Of a stretch of DNA of 64,000 bases, positions 7,794-16,279 are shown in pieces. Each line of letters starts with the position of its first letter. The first letter of the stretch is position 1. The stretch comes from JBDSZL01 sp039925145 (GTDB taxonomy: Bacteria; Acidobacteriota; Vicinamibacteria; Vicinamibacterales; SCN-69-37), in contig JBDSZL010000052.1 of NCBI GenBank assembly GCA_039925145.1, forward strand, positions 1 to 64,000. The letters run 5' to 3'. Both the position numbers and the translations under genes were made by a program. Under the pieces are notes generated by a model. The model had not been told where the DNA came from and ran no database searches. It saw only the letters and a program-made list of their open reading frames with translations.

Positions 7794-7956
7794 GAGGCTC
7801 CCTCCAGCAACGATCGTTCGAGCCTAGCTTAACGCATCGCAGCGTGTTCCTACTTGGCGTGGCGGGGGTGGAAATGCTCCAGGCGAGCTGGGCCTGGTAG
7901 CTGCTACACTCCTGCCGCTGAACACGCCTGAACCGTGGCCCCCAAGGACGAGGAAC

Positions 7957-9177
7957 ATGCCGATGCGAATCTTCACCCTGTTACTCTGTGTCGCGGTCGC
8001 GGTGGCCGTGCCGGCCGCGCAGGCCCCCACCGCAACGCTCGACATTTATTACATCGACACGGAGGGCGGACAGGCCACTCTGTTCGTCTCGCCGACCCAC
8101 CAGTCCGTTCTGGTCGACACGGGCAATGCCGGTAGCCGAGACCCGGACCGGATCGTGGAAGCCGCGCGCGCCGCGGGCATCCAGCAGATCGACTACCTCG
8201 TGGTCACGCACTACCATGGCGATCACATCGGCGGGTTCCTGGAGCTCTCGAAGAAGATCCCAATCGTCAACATCGTCGACCACGGCCCAACCGTGCAGCC
8301 CGAACAGGTCAGCCCTTCGCGGACGCTCTACGAGGAGACGAAGGCCAAGGGGCATTACACCGTGGCGAAGCCGGGCGACCGTGTTCCGGTGACCGGCGTC
8401 ACGTGGACGATCGTGACCGCGGCTGGCAAGACGCTGAAGACGAACGTGGCAGGCGCGCCGGGTGCGGGCACCGCGAACACGCTCTGCGCCGAGTTCAAGC
8501 CGAAGGACGTTCAAGTGGATCTCGAGAACGCGATGTCGACTGGCAGTCTCATCGCGTTTGGCAAGTTCCGCACGATCGACCTCGGCGACCTGCTCTGGAA
8601 CGTGGAAGGCGACCTGATGTGCCCCATCAATCACATCGGCACCGTGGACGTCTATCTCACGACCCATCATGGGTTGGACTGGTCGAACTCGAAGCAAACC
8701 GTGCATGCGCTGCAACCGCGCGTCGCCATCATGAACAACGGCACGCGGAAGGGCGGACAACTCGAGACGTTTCAGACGCTTGAAACGTCGCCCGGCCTCG
8801 AGGACTTATGGCAGCTCCACTGGTCGTACAACGGACTGCTCGAGCACAACGCGCCGGCACGCTTCATCGCCAACATCGACGACAACGCGCAGTTGAGCGC
8901 CGTCATCGCCAACCCGCCCGTGCCCGCCACGAGCGTCATCGGCGCGCCGCCCGCGCGCGGTGGCGGCGTGGGCGGACCAGCTCCCGCACCGGCTGGAGCC
9001 CCGGCCCCCGCCGTGGCAGGCACGGCGCCGCAACCCAGCGCCTACCCGGCCGGGCCCCAGGGCACTGCCGCGCATACGCCGTCGTACTGGATCAAGGTGT
9101 CCGCTCGCGCCGATGGCAGCTTTACCGTGACGAACAGCCGAAACGGCTTCAGCAAGACCTATGCGGCGCGACGCTGA
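7957..9177 (+). CDS. Secreted MBL-fold (ComEC-like) hydrolase
   Basis: The 406-residue protein has a signal peptide (LLLCVAVAVAVPAAQA) and a metallo-beta-lactamase domain with THYHGDH at 84-90, giving metal ligands His85, His87, Asp89 and His90, further His in NIVDHGP and TTHHG. The opening LDIYYIDTEGGQATLF resembles the beta-lactamase domain of the ComEC C-terminus, and such secreted stand-alone relatives are annotated as MBL-fold hydrolases. Residues about 325-370 are a Pro/Ala/Gly linker before a short C-terminal domain. Start is supported by AAGGACGAGGA just upstream. Substrate unknown. Confidence 0.85.
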   Translation: MPMRIFTLLLCVAVAVAVPAAQAPTATLDIYYIDTEGGQATLFVSPTHQSVLVDTGNAGSRDPDRIVEAARAAGIQQIDYLVVTHYHGDHIGGFLELSKKIPIVNIVDHGPTVQPEQVSPSRTLYEETKAKGHYTVAKPGDRVPVTGVTWTIVTAAGKTLKTNVAGAPGAGTANTLCAEFKPKDVQVDLENAMSTGSLIAFGKFRTIDLGDLLWNVEGDLMCPINHIGTVDVYLTTHHGLDWSNSKQTVHALQPRVAIMNNGTRKGGQLETFQTLETSPGLEDLWQLHWSYNGLLEHNAPARFIANIDDNAQLSAVIANPPVPATSVIGAPPARGGGVGGPAPAPAGAPAPAVAGTAPQPSAYPAGPQGTAAHTPSYWIKVSARADGSFTVTNSRNGFSKTYAARR

Positions 9178-9186
9178 AGCGAGACG

Positions 9187-10125
9187 TCACCTGGGCTTCT
9201 GGTCGAGGTTCACCAGGAGATCGGCGGGGCTGATCGTGTCGACCACGCCACCGGCGGGAACGTCGACCTTGGCGATCCACAGAAGCGCGTTGAGGACCAC
9301 CCGACGCTGATTGACGTCGCCCCAGTTGGCGTGCGTGTGCCCGCCCGTAAAGCCAAAGCTTCGGCCGCCGTCCGGCCGCTCGTACACCCACATCATGGTC
9401 TCGGTGCGGCCGCTCGCCGCGATGATGTGGGGATACGGTCCCGGGGGGTTCACGTAGGGCCCTTTGCGGACATCGTCTCCCGGCACGGCCGTGAGAATGG
9501 GCGTGACACGTGACATCGCGGTCTGGTCAGGCGTCCACCGCATATTGAAGTACCACTCGTCACGATTGCCGAACGGCTTCACCCCGCGTGTCACGGGATG
9601 GTTGGGAAATGTCGCGAACGCGGGTGCCCACATCGGGTTGACGGAAAAGTTCTCCTCGTAATACCCCCCGGCCCACCGATGCATCGCGGCACCGGGCTGT
9701 CCGGCAGGCACTTCAACCCCATAGTGGGCAAACCCAAGTCCCACGCCCTTCGCGGCCAGGGCGTCGATCACTTTCATGTGATCTCGCGCGAGCGCCGGAT
9801 GGCCGCCACCGCCGTCCGAGTAGATGACAACGGCATCGGCGCCGTCGAGCGCGGCGTTGTCGTCGACCGGCATCCCATCCACCATTTTGCTCGGCCACCC
9901 GTTCGTGTAGACCTGAACCGTCACGCCGGGCACGCCGCCGAGCGCTTTCTGCAGGAGCATGGCTCCAGCGCGGAACTCGTGCATGCCGGGCGGATGACTG
10001 GGCCGGCCGGCGATCAGCGCGATACGTTTTGTCGGGGTCTGCCCGGTCAGGGTGACGCCGATCGCGATGGCGCCAACGGCCACGATTGCGACGAAGCGGC
10101 GCAACGAAGCGAATGGATACAGCAT
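9187..10125 (-). CDS. ThuA domain protein, exported
   Basis: The start MLYPFASLRR at 10125 fits the GGAG box; ATGs at 10128 and 10137 are alternatives. A signal or anchor segment (FVAIVAVGAIAIGVTLTG) leads into a ThuA-like domain (about 25-290): RIALIAGRPSHPPGMHEFRAG, ADAVVIYSDGGGGH, GLGFAHYGVEVPAG, and the C-terminal SFGFTGGHTHANWGDVNQRRVVLNALLWIA. ThuA is a class-I-glutamine-amidotransferase-like fold tied to trehalose/sugar utilisation; secreted forms are common in Acidobacteriota and Planctomycetota with unknown substrate. The MBL hydrolase gene converges on it, ending nine bases away. Confidence 0.85.
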   Translation of the reverse strand: MLYPFASLRRFVAIVAVGAIAIGVTLTGQTPTKRIALIAGRPSHPPGMHEFRAGAMLLQKALGGVPGVTVQVYTNGWPSKMVDGMPVDDNAALDGADAVVIYSDGGGGHPALARDHMKVIDALAAKGVGLGFAHYGVEVPAGQPGAAMHRWAGGYYEENFSVNPMWAPAFATFPNHPVTRGVKPFGNRDEWYFNMRWTPDQTAMSRVTPILTAVPGDDVRKGPYVNPPGPYPHIIAASGRTETMMWVYERPDGGRSFGFTGGHTHANWGDVNQRRVVLNALLWIAKVDVPAGGVVDTISPADLLVNLDQKPR

Positions 10126-10207
10126 CATGAGCTCCAATCAATCCACCGGGCCGAACCAGGGTGATTGCCGCATTATCCTCCGCGGGGCGCCAACAGCGCG
10201 ACCGGAG

Positions 10208-11659
10208 CTACGACTCGAACGGATGACCGAACTGGGTCAGAATCCACATCGCGAACAGGAACAGACTCATCACCGTCTGTACACCAGCAATAGAGCGCAT
10301 CCAGCGCGTCGGCTCGAGGTTGAATTCCCGGGTGGTCAACAGGCGAATCCACTTGCCGGGATCGATGTCGTTGAAGCCGCTGTGAAACGTGCTGAGCAGA
10401 CTGAAGAACATGCTGACGCGCAAGAGGTGCCACTCGCGGCTGAGCCAGTGCCACCAGCGGGCGTGCCCCTGCAGCCCCGCGATCGCGCGCGGCCGGACGC
10501 GGCGCTGGCGGTACACCTCGTCCGTACGTCTCGTCCGTCGCTTCACCAGCACCAGCCCGGATCGCCCGGAAGTGTGCAGCACCGCCGCATAGATGACCGA
10601 GAAGAGGAGCCACAACTCCATCAAGAGGACAAGCGCGTGCTCGGGCGCCATCCCGTACCGCACGGTCCAGTCGAAGCCGATGAGCGTCGACGCGTACGCG
10701 ATGTAGTTGAGCCATCTGCCCCTGCACAAGCCGCTTTCGCACTCGCGGCCTGAAAGCCGCTCGGCGTGGCACGTCGGCTCCGCGCAGGTAGCCGCCCTGG
10801 CGCGCTTCCACCTGAACTCGTTCTGCTGATGCTCGATCGCATACGTAATCCTGTTCCGCTGGTCGGCATAACCGCCGTCGACGAACGCCTTGTGAAGCGC
10901 GGTCAACGCGTCCGGCGAGGTGAGAAAAATCATGCGCTCGATATGAGAGCCGTTTGCAATGCCTCGCAGATCGGGCTGCCCCGAGGGCTCGTACACGGCG
11001 TCCTCGAGATCGGCCCCGTACAACTTGGACCCGGTCAGGTCCGTGTCGATGATGCCCGTCCAACGCATGTCCGCATCATCGAGAAGACATCCCGTGACCT
11101 TGCTGGCAATCAGGGACGTGCGCTGAAGGTTGATCCTCTTCATGTCGCTGTCGCGAATCTCAGAGCCGAGCACGGCCGCGGCCGACAGGTCCGCCTGGTG
11201 CAACTCCGAGTTCGAGATCTGCGTTTGCGAGAGGTAGGCGCCGTGCATGTCAGTCCGTTCGAGCAGCACGCTCTGGAGCTTGGCGTTGGTCAGCGTGGCA
11301 CTGCTGAGATTCGCTCCGCTCAGATTCACGGCCGTCAGCTCCGCTCCTGTCAGGTCGGTCCCCGCCAGGATGGCCCGCTCGAGACTCACACCCGCGAGCT
11401 TCAGGGATTGCAGATTCGCGCGCGTGAAGTCGGCCCGTGATCCTTCGGCGCCGGCGGTCCTGGCCCACAGCTGATGGCGCACGACAACGGCGGAGAACTC
11501 GCCGGCCGTTCGGGCGCGGCCGCCTCCATCCACCCACGACCACGGCACGACGGCGGGCGTCGCCGGTCCGACCTGCGCGTGAGAAGGAAGAGCGCCAACG
11601 CACACGAGCGCGGCAGCGAGCAGAGCGGTCAGCGCGCCGCGAAACTCCAACTGCTCCAT
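10208..11659 (-). CDS. Pentapeptide-repeat protein with C-terminal membrane domain
   Basis: From ATG 11659 (MEQLEFRGAL) the protein has 483 residues. A signal peptide ends near SHAQ. About residues 75-225 are pentapeptide repeats of the A(D/N)Lxx type (RADFTRANLQSLKLAGVSLERAILAGTDLTGAELTAV and onward), which fold as a right-handed quadrilateral beta-helix. A Cys-containing connector (CAEPTCHAERLSGRECESGLC) precedes a C-terminal part with about three membrane helices near 320-335, 345-365 and 455-475, resembling the pore region of ion-channel-like proteins (STFHSGFNDI in the position of a filter loop). A secreted repeat domain coupled to a membrane channel-like domain suggests an envelope role; this is inference. 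Confidence 0.7.
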   Translation of the reverse strand: MEQLEFRGALTALLAAALVCVGALPSHAQVGPATPAVVPWSWVDGGGRARTAGEFSAVVVRHQLWARTAGAEGSRADFTRANLQSLKLAGVSLERAILAGTDLTGAELTAVNLSGANLSSATLTNAKLQSVLLERTDMHGAYLSQTQISNSELHQADLSAAAVLGSEIRDSDMKRINLQRTSLIASKVTGCLLDDADMRWTGIIDTDLTGSKLYGADLEDAVYEPSGQPDLRGIANGSHIERMIFLTSPDALTALHKAFVDGGYADQRNRITYAIEHQQNEFRWKRARAATCAEPTCHAERLSGRECESGLCRGRWLNYIAYASTLIGFDWTVRYGMAPEHALVLLMELWLLFSVIYAAVLHTSGRSGLVLVKRRTRRTDEVYRQRRVRPRAIAGLQGHARWWHWLSREWHLLRVSMFFSLLSTFHSGFNDIDPGKWIRLLTTREFNLEPTRWMRSIAGVQTVMSLFLFAMWILTQFGHPFES

Positions 11660-11728
11660 AGATGCACCGCGACCCTTCCGAGCGAATGCTGCCATACTCG
11701 GCCCAGCCACGGGGCGAAAGGCTCAAAG

Positions 11729-12538
11729 ATGACGAAGCGTACTCTGACTGCCGCGACGCGCGTAGGTTTTCTGGTAGTGCTGCTCGGCACGAGCGTCGCA
11801 CCCGCTGTCGCGCAGGGCTTTGTGGTGGGCGACCGCGGCGAGCTCAAGATCGGAGACATCTGGTATCCCGGCGTCGTCTACGCGGCGGAGGCCGGCCGCT
11901 ATCAGATCAATCGGGACGGGTTCGGCAGAGGGCCGTGGACCCCGGGCGAGGTACGGCCCGAGCAGAACGCCGCGCCGCAACGGCCTAAGGCTGGGCGGAC
12001 CGGTGAGGGCCCGTTCTTTCTTGGAGAACGGGTTGAAGTCGCCAACGGAGGCAGCGTTCAGGGAAATGTCGGGGCGCGGCAGAATGGCAGCGACCTTTAC
12101 GTCGTCGACAGGTACACCGCTCGGCCGGGCATGGCGGCTCAGCCCATGGAGGCGCGAACGGCAGACATCCGTCGGCTCGAAGCTGCGCCCACGTCACCTC
12201 GCGCAACCGTTCAGATCCCTCAGGGCATTCCGCCCGGCACGTACGTCTGCACCACCTATGCTGGGACCAACACGACAACGCTCGGGAAACTGCGGATTCT
12301 GGGCCCGACGACGTACACCGGCCTGACGCCCGATGGGTCCGGTCCGCAACGCAGCTATTCGTACGACCCTGCGACCGGCAACATCGAGTGGGTGGGGGGC
12401 ATGCCGAATTTCACACGGCTGGTTCAGCGCAGTCAGTATCGCGTGATGGCGAACCGCACGACGGAGATCACGGTCTGGTACAAGATCGCGGCAGACCGCT
12501 TTGACTTGACGATGGGGTGCGGGCGAGAAGGAGCCTGA
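11729..12538 (+). CDS. Hypothetical secreted protein (269 aa)
   Basis: The start MTKRTLTAATRVG at 11729 is chosen because it gives a clear signal peptide (VGFLVVLLGTSVAPAVAQG); the longer upstream frame is random. The mature part contains a short beta-rich domain with WYPGVVYAAEAGRYQINRDGF, resembling the charged 'chromo-like' segments in secreted acidobacterial proteins, and a C-terminal domain beginning IPPGTYVCTTYAG. Two Cys (CTTYAG and TMGCGRE) may pair. No enzyme motif is seen. It is divergent from the pentapeptide-repeat gene with 69 bp between starts. Confidence 0.65.
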   Translation: MTKRTLTAATRVGFLVVLLGTSVAPAVAQGFVVGDRGELKIGDIWYPGVVYAAEAGRYQINRDGFGRGPWTPGEVRPEQNAAPQRPKAGRTGEGPFFLGERVEVANGGSVQGNVGARQNGSDLYVVDRYTARPGMAAQPMEARTADIRRLEAAPTSPRATVQIPQGIPPGTYVCTTYAGTNTTTLGKLRILGPTTYTGLTPDGSGPQRSYSYDPATGNIEWVGGMPNFTRLVQRSQYRVMANRTTEITVWYKIAADRFDLTMGCGREGA

Positions 12539-12542
12539 CGGG

Positions 12543-12902
12543 TTACCCTTTGGACGCCAGCCGGATTTCGGCGGCCAGCATTTTCGTCTCCGCGTCGTGG
12601 TCGACGATGATCACGATCCGCTCGCCCTTCGTGATCTGCGCCGCGGCATAAGTCAGAACCTGGGCACCACGTTTGACCTTCGTGGTCTTGTTGACGGCAA
12701 ACCAGACCGGCAGCTCCTTCTTCGACGTTGCGTCGATCGAGTTGACCTCGATACGTCCCGCTTCGACCGCGAGCACGGTTCCCTGGTACGTCACCTCGTG
12801 TGCCCAGACGGTCACGGCTGTTGCGGTGACGAGGGCGGTGGCGAGCATCAGCACAGCGGCGGCGCGGAGGCGTGTTTGTAAAGTCTGCATGGCTCTCTTC
12901 AT
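12543..12902 (-). CDS. Hypothetical secreted protein with single beta-domain (119 aa)
   Basis: With start MKRAMQTLQTR the product has a signal peptide ending near VTVWAHE and one small beta-rich domain: YQGTVLAVEAGRIEVNSID, ELPVWFAVNKTTKVKRGAQ, and KGERIVIIVDHDAETKMLAAEIRLA. The pattern resembles DUF5666-type or OB-like periplasmic domains found with metal-handling genes in Acidobacteriota; this is weak. It follows the cytochrome c gene in the reverse direction of reading (cytochrome stop at 12960), so the two may be co-transcribed. Confidence 0.6.
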   Translation of the reverse strand: MKRAMQTLQTRLRAAAVLMLATALVTATAVTVWAHEVTYQGTVLAVEAGRIEVNSIDATSKKELPVWFAVNKTTKVKRGAQVLTYAAAQITKGERIVIIVDHDAETKMLAAEIRLASKG

Positions 12903-12959
12903 ATTACGCCCACGGGACTGATCGAGGATGACCGCCTCGAGCACCTGGATGCCCAATGG

Positions 12960-13553
12960 CTAGTGCGAGTGGCCGCTCAGGAAATCGTCGATCTGTTTCT
13001 CCTGCTGCTCCTGCGCGGGACTTCTCGGGTTGAGCTGTTCCATCTGCGTCAGTTCGGCTGGCGTCAGACGCGGCAGGTGCCGAATGAACCGGACCAGTTC
13101 CCAGGACTGGCGAACCCCCTCGGCCGTGCCGTTGCCCCAGGCCGGCATCCCAGTGAGTGGGATGCCTCTCTCGACGACGTAGAACAGCTCGCCATCGGAC
13201 ATGTTCTGCGTGCGCGACGTGCGCATGTCGGGTGCGGGAGGGTAGAGATTTCGTCCCAGAGTGGTTTGGCCGGCCCCGTCGTTGCCGTGACACGACGCAC
13301 AGTGGTCCGCCCAGTGCGCCATCGCATCTCTTATTACTGCTGGTGTGTCTTCGGCCGGGTTCGTCGCTCGACGCACCTCAGATGGGACAGCCCACGATCG
13401 CGCGCCGCGCATGATCCTTTCCTCGAACGTGGAAGGCTGGGCGCGCGAGGTAAACCCCATACCACGCGTCATGACGGCAGCGACCGCGCCCAGCGTGGTG
13501 ACGACAATGGCGGCAACGGCCAGCTTGGGCGGGGACATGGAAAGCGAGGGCAA
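12960..13553 (-). CDS. Class I cytochrome c, membrane-anchored
   Basis: The 197-residue protein has an uncleaved signal anchor (LAVAAIVVTTLGAVAAVM) and one heme-c site CASCH at 85-89; Met in GIPLTGMPAWG about 47 residues later is the likely sixth ligand. The spacing is that of small monoheme cytochromes in the cytochrome_CBB3-type group. A long C-terminal tail (LTPAELTQMEQLNP...EEKQIDDFLSGHSH) ends in a Gly-His-Ser-His metal-binding-type motif. It acts as a periplasmic electron carrier. It lies downstream of the gene at 13641-14024, after a terminator (13616-13637), so it probably has its own promoter. Confidence 0.85.
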   Translation of the reverse strand: MPSLSMSPPKLAVAAIVVTTLGAVAAVMTRGMGFTSRAQPSTFEERIMRGARSWAVPSEVRRATNPAEDTPAVIRDAMAHWADHCASCHGNDGAGQTTLGRNLYPPAPDMRTSRTQNMSDGELFYVVERGIPLTGMPAWGNGTAEGVRQSWELVRFIRHLPRLTPAELTQMEQLNPRSPAQEQQEKQIDDFLSGHSH

Positions 13554-13615
13554 CGAAGTAACGTGCGGAACTGACGCAAGGAGGGCCAGGTGTTTCTGCG
13601 CCCGTTGAAGCGGCA

Positions 13616-13637
13616 GAAAACACCCGGCCTGCGGGTG
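13616..13637 (-). terminator. Rho-independent terminator of the 13641-14024 gene
   Basis: On the minus strand CACCCG, a 5-base loop and CGGGTG are followed by TTTTCTG, directly after the stop codon of the secreted helical protein gene. Stem of six G/C-rich pairs with U-tract fits an intrinsic terminator. Confidence 0.7.
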
Positions 13638-13640
13638 AAG

Positions 13641-14024
13641 TTATTGCGTCAGCTTCTTGAGCTCGGCCTTCTCCGCATCACTGGCCACCTTGTGCGTGAA
13701 CTTGGCCACGATACCCCCGAGCGTCTTCACTCCGGCGCTCGCGGCCGTGTCAGTTGCCAATGCTTCGACCTTCGGCTTGTCTGCCGCGCTGACGCTGTGC
13801 TGCAGATTGGTGATGGCATTGACCAGCACGAGCTCCTGAGGCGTGGTCGCCTTGTCATCGGCCAACGCCTTCAGCGCGGTCTTGTCCGCGGGCGTCGGGA
13901 AATGTTCCATGGTCATGAGGATGGTGGCCATGGTCTTGACGGCTTTGGTTTCTTCTGCCATCACCGGTCTGACAACCAGGGCGAGCAGAAACAACACGGA
14001 GATCATCTTCAGTCGGTTTCGCAT
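13641..14024 (-). CDS. Hypothetical secreted helical protein (127 aa)
   Basis: A signal peptide (MISVLFLLALVVRPVMAEE) is followed by about 105 residues that are nearly all helical, rich in Ala, Lys and Thr, with repeated ADKxxLxALAD-type units (ADKTALKALADD, ADKPKVEALATD, SDAEKAELKKLTQ). It has no Cys and no enzyme motif. The repeats suggest a small helical bundle in the periplasm. Strong ribosome-binding region (TTTTCCTCC on the plus strand) lies before the start. Family not recognised. Confidence 0.65.
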   Translation of the reverse strand: MRNRLKMISVLFLLALVVRPVMAEETKAVKTMATILMTMEHFPTPADKTALKALADDKATTPQELVLVNAITNLQHSVSAADKPKVEALATDTAASAGVKTLGGIVAKFTHKVASDAEKAELKKLTQ

Positions 14025-14108
14025 TCTATTTTCCTCCAGGGAGGCTTGGAGAATAGGCCTGTCAGTACAGAACAGTCAAGCGCGGTGGGAGGGGATCGCC
14101 GGGCAGTA

Positions 14109-15710
14109 TCACTCTGCGCCCGACCAGAAGAGCTGGTGGGTTCGAAGGGTATTAATGGTGTATGGATCCGGGTCGATGTCAGGTGTCTGGTTCAGCGGCG
14201 GCCGGAGGAATGCCATGCGGGCAGCGTCGCGGTCCCAGGCGGTGATATCGAGCCGGGCCGAGATGTTCATCACCGACTGGCGGCCCGTCACGTGATTACA
14301 GCCGAGCGCGTGTGCGAGCTCGTGCGAATGCAGCGAGCGGTGATAGGGCGACACCGAAGCTTCGAATGCCCGGTCGAGCATCAGGGAGGCGGCCTGCATC
14401 TCGCCAGCTCCGTTCCACGCCCACTTGGTGTACCCCCAGAACGTCGTCGCCGTCGTGAGTCCGTCGTAGCGCGCCACGACGATCCAGCCCGGCCGCGTGA
14501 CGTTGACGACCTCGTCTTCCGTAGCGGTTTCGACGCGTTCCTCCGCAAATGTCGCGAAGGTGCTGCCGGTGAGTTGGGCGAGCGCGGTCCGAAGGTCGGC
14601 CATGAGATCGGCCACCTCTGCGTCTGACATGACCACAGACGTCGCGGTGAACTGGGTGTCCGTCCGATTCGTGAATTTCAGCGAGCGCCGCTGCACCACA
14701 ACACGCGGCGCCACGGTCCAGCGGTGCAACACACCGCCGTCGCCGCGAAACATCTGGTCGAACGACGGCAGATCGAGCGACTTGGGCATGAGCGTGATCG
14801 TGGCGGCCGAGCCGGGCACGCGCAGACGGGTGATTCGATCGATTGTGGTACTCGACGTCAAAGTCGCAGAGCGGACCTGGGTCGGGCCGCTCGCGGCCAT
14901 GCTGAAACTACCATCCGGTCCCGTCGTGGTATCCCCTGCGCCGTCGATGTGCACCAGCACGCCGGACAGCGCCTGATCGCTGACGCCGTTGACCACTCGG
15001 CCAGTCGTCACCGGACCCGCGGGCGCGACTGGCCGCAAAGAGAGATCCATGGTGAGGGCGGATGAGAGCGTCACAGTCCGGGTCTCGGACACGAACTGAT
15101 CGGCCGTGACCCTCACGGAAAACCCATCCTGTTCCATGGGCGCGAAACTGTAATGCCCTGCAGGATCGGTGACCGTCGACTGCCCCTGGTTCTTTCCGTC
15201 GAGGACCTCGAGGCGAACGGCCGCGAGCCCATTCAGCGTGCCGGCGTCTCGGATCGTCCCGGCGAGCACCCAGCGGGCAGGCGCCGGATCGGCGCTGGCC
15301 GGGCGCAACGCAAAGTCGACTGTCTGGTTGGCCGTGAGGCTGATGGAGTGTGATGCCGCTTCGAATCCGCTGAGGCTCGCGCGGACGGACACAGTTCCGG
15401 GCTGCAGGCCGCTCAGCGCGTAATGCCCCTGTGCATCGGTGACCGTAGATTGGCCGGCGCTGGGGCCATCGAGCGTCTCGACCTTGGCATTGGCAACGGG
15501 CGCCTGCTCGGGCGCGTTACTCACCGTGCCAGAGATCGACCACCGGGTTGAATCTGCTGTGACGGTAGTGGTGGTAACTGGCGGCTCCGGCGCGACAGGC
15601 GAGCTGTGTTTGTCGCTGCACCCACTGAAAATGGAAGCGAATACCCACAAGGCAACAATGCCCCGTCGCGCCGACGGCCGGGGCCCAGATGCAATCACGC
15701 GGAGGGTCAT
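14109..15710 (-). CDS. Lipoprotein with carboxypeptidase-regulatory repeats and metzincin-like protease domain
   Basis: The 533-residue protein carries a lipobox (ASIFSGC) and then three beta-sandwich repeats of the CarboxypepD_reg type (about 55-135, 145-228 and 232-310), two with the phrase QSTVTDxxGHY. Residues 463-473 read HELAHALGCNH, which fits the metzincin zinc site HExxHxxGxxH, and SVMNI with Met481 eight residues later fits the Met-turn. It is therefore a probable zinc peptidase tethered to the outer membrane or periplasmic side. The three sandwiches may position it. The overall catalytic domain is short (about 150 residues), and I cannot assign a metzincin subfamily. Confidence 0.7.
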   Translation of the reverse strand: MTLRVIASGPRPSARRGIVALWVFASIFSGCSDKHSSPVAPEPPVTTTTVTADSTRWSISGTVSNAPEQAPVANAKVETLDGPSAGQSTVTDAQGHYALSGLQPGTVSVRASLSGFEAASHSISLTANQTVDFALRPASADPAPARWVLAGTIRDAGTLNGLAAVRLEVLDGKNQGQSTVTDPAGHYSFAPMEQDGFSVRVTADQFVSETRTVTLSSALTMDLSLRPVAPAGPVTTGRVVNGVSDQALSGVLVHIDGAGDTTTGPDGSFSMAASGPTQVRSATLTSSTTIDRITRLRVPGSAATITLMPKSLDLPSFDQMFRGDGGVLHRWTVAPRVVVQRRSLKFTNRTDTQFTATSVVMSDAEVADLMADLRTALAQLTGSTFATFAEERVETATEDEVVNVTRPGWIVVARYDGLTTATTFWGYTKWAWNGAGEMQAASLMLDRAFEASVSPYHRSLHSHELAHALGCNHVTGRQSVMNISARLDITAWDRDAARMAFLRPPLNQTPDIDPDPYTINTLRTHQLFWSGAE

Positions 15711-15803
15711 GCAAGGGCGGGACCGCCCGCGTGACAGGGGCGCGGGGGCTCAACCTCACAAAATTGCCGGATCGGCCTGTCAGATGGGCAAGATTTCGCC
15801 TCA

Positions 15804-16261
15804 GTGGGCGGACGGCGCCGCGGTTTCAGGGCTTGGCGGCGTGCCTGGTCGAAACTCGAGGACGAGGAGCGCGAGCGGTTTGACGGCGCCGACGTGCTGC
15901 ACCTGATCCTGATCGCAGGCAGGTCGTTCGACTGGCGGCACCTCTGCTCCCGCTTCAGTGGTCATGAGGGCCTGCTCTTGACCTACCTCTTCCTCTTCGG
16001 GTACGTCTATCCAGGCGAAATGGACACGTCCCTCGATGGGTGATGCGCCGGCTCGCGAGCGCGCTCGACAGTCAGGCACCGCATTCCCGGATTTGCCGCG
16101 GCACTTTGCTATCGCGTGCGCAGTACCTGACCGATATCCACAAGTGGGGTTATCTCGATGCACGGCTGCCGCCTTTTGGCCGGTTGAGCCCCCGCGACAA
16201 TGCGATCTGGACCAACGCCATCGGGGCACACTGGTCTCGTCGTCGTCTAGCCACCGCGTAA
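15804..16261 (+). pseudogene. Nucleotidyltransferase remnant (5'-truncated, frameshifted)
   Basis: Two adjacent frames together recreate the C-terminal half of a nucleotidyltransferase family common in Acidobacteriota and Myxococcota. The first (to 16043) reads EERERFDGADVLHLI, FDWRHLCSRF and LFGYVYPGE. The second frame, from about 16020, reads VPRWVMRRLAS, then CRGTLLSRAQYLTDIHKWGY, DARLPPFGRLS and WTNAIG. A single-base shift near 16010-16030 separates them. The catalytic N-terminal half with its GSxxD motif is absent: upstream is the divergent metzincin gene. The family call is from recall of these motifs. It directly precedes ku. Confidence 0.6.
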
Positions 16262-16279
16262 GCGCAAGCAGGAGGAGAC

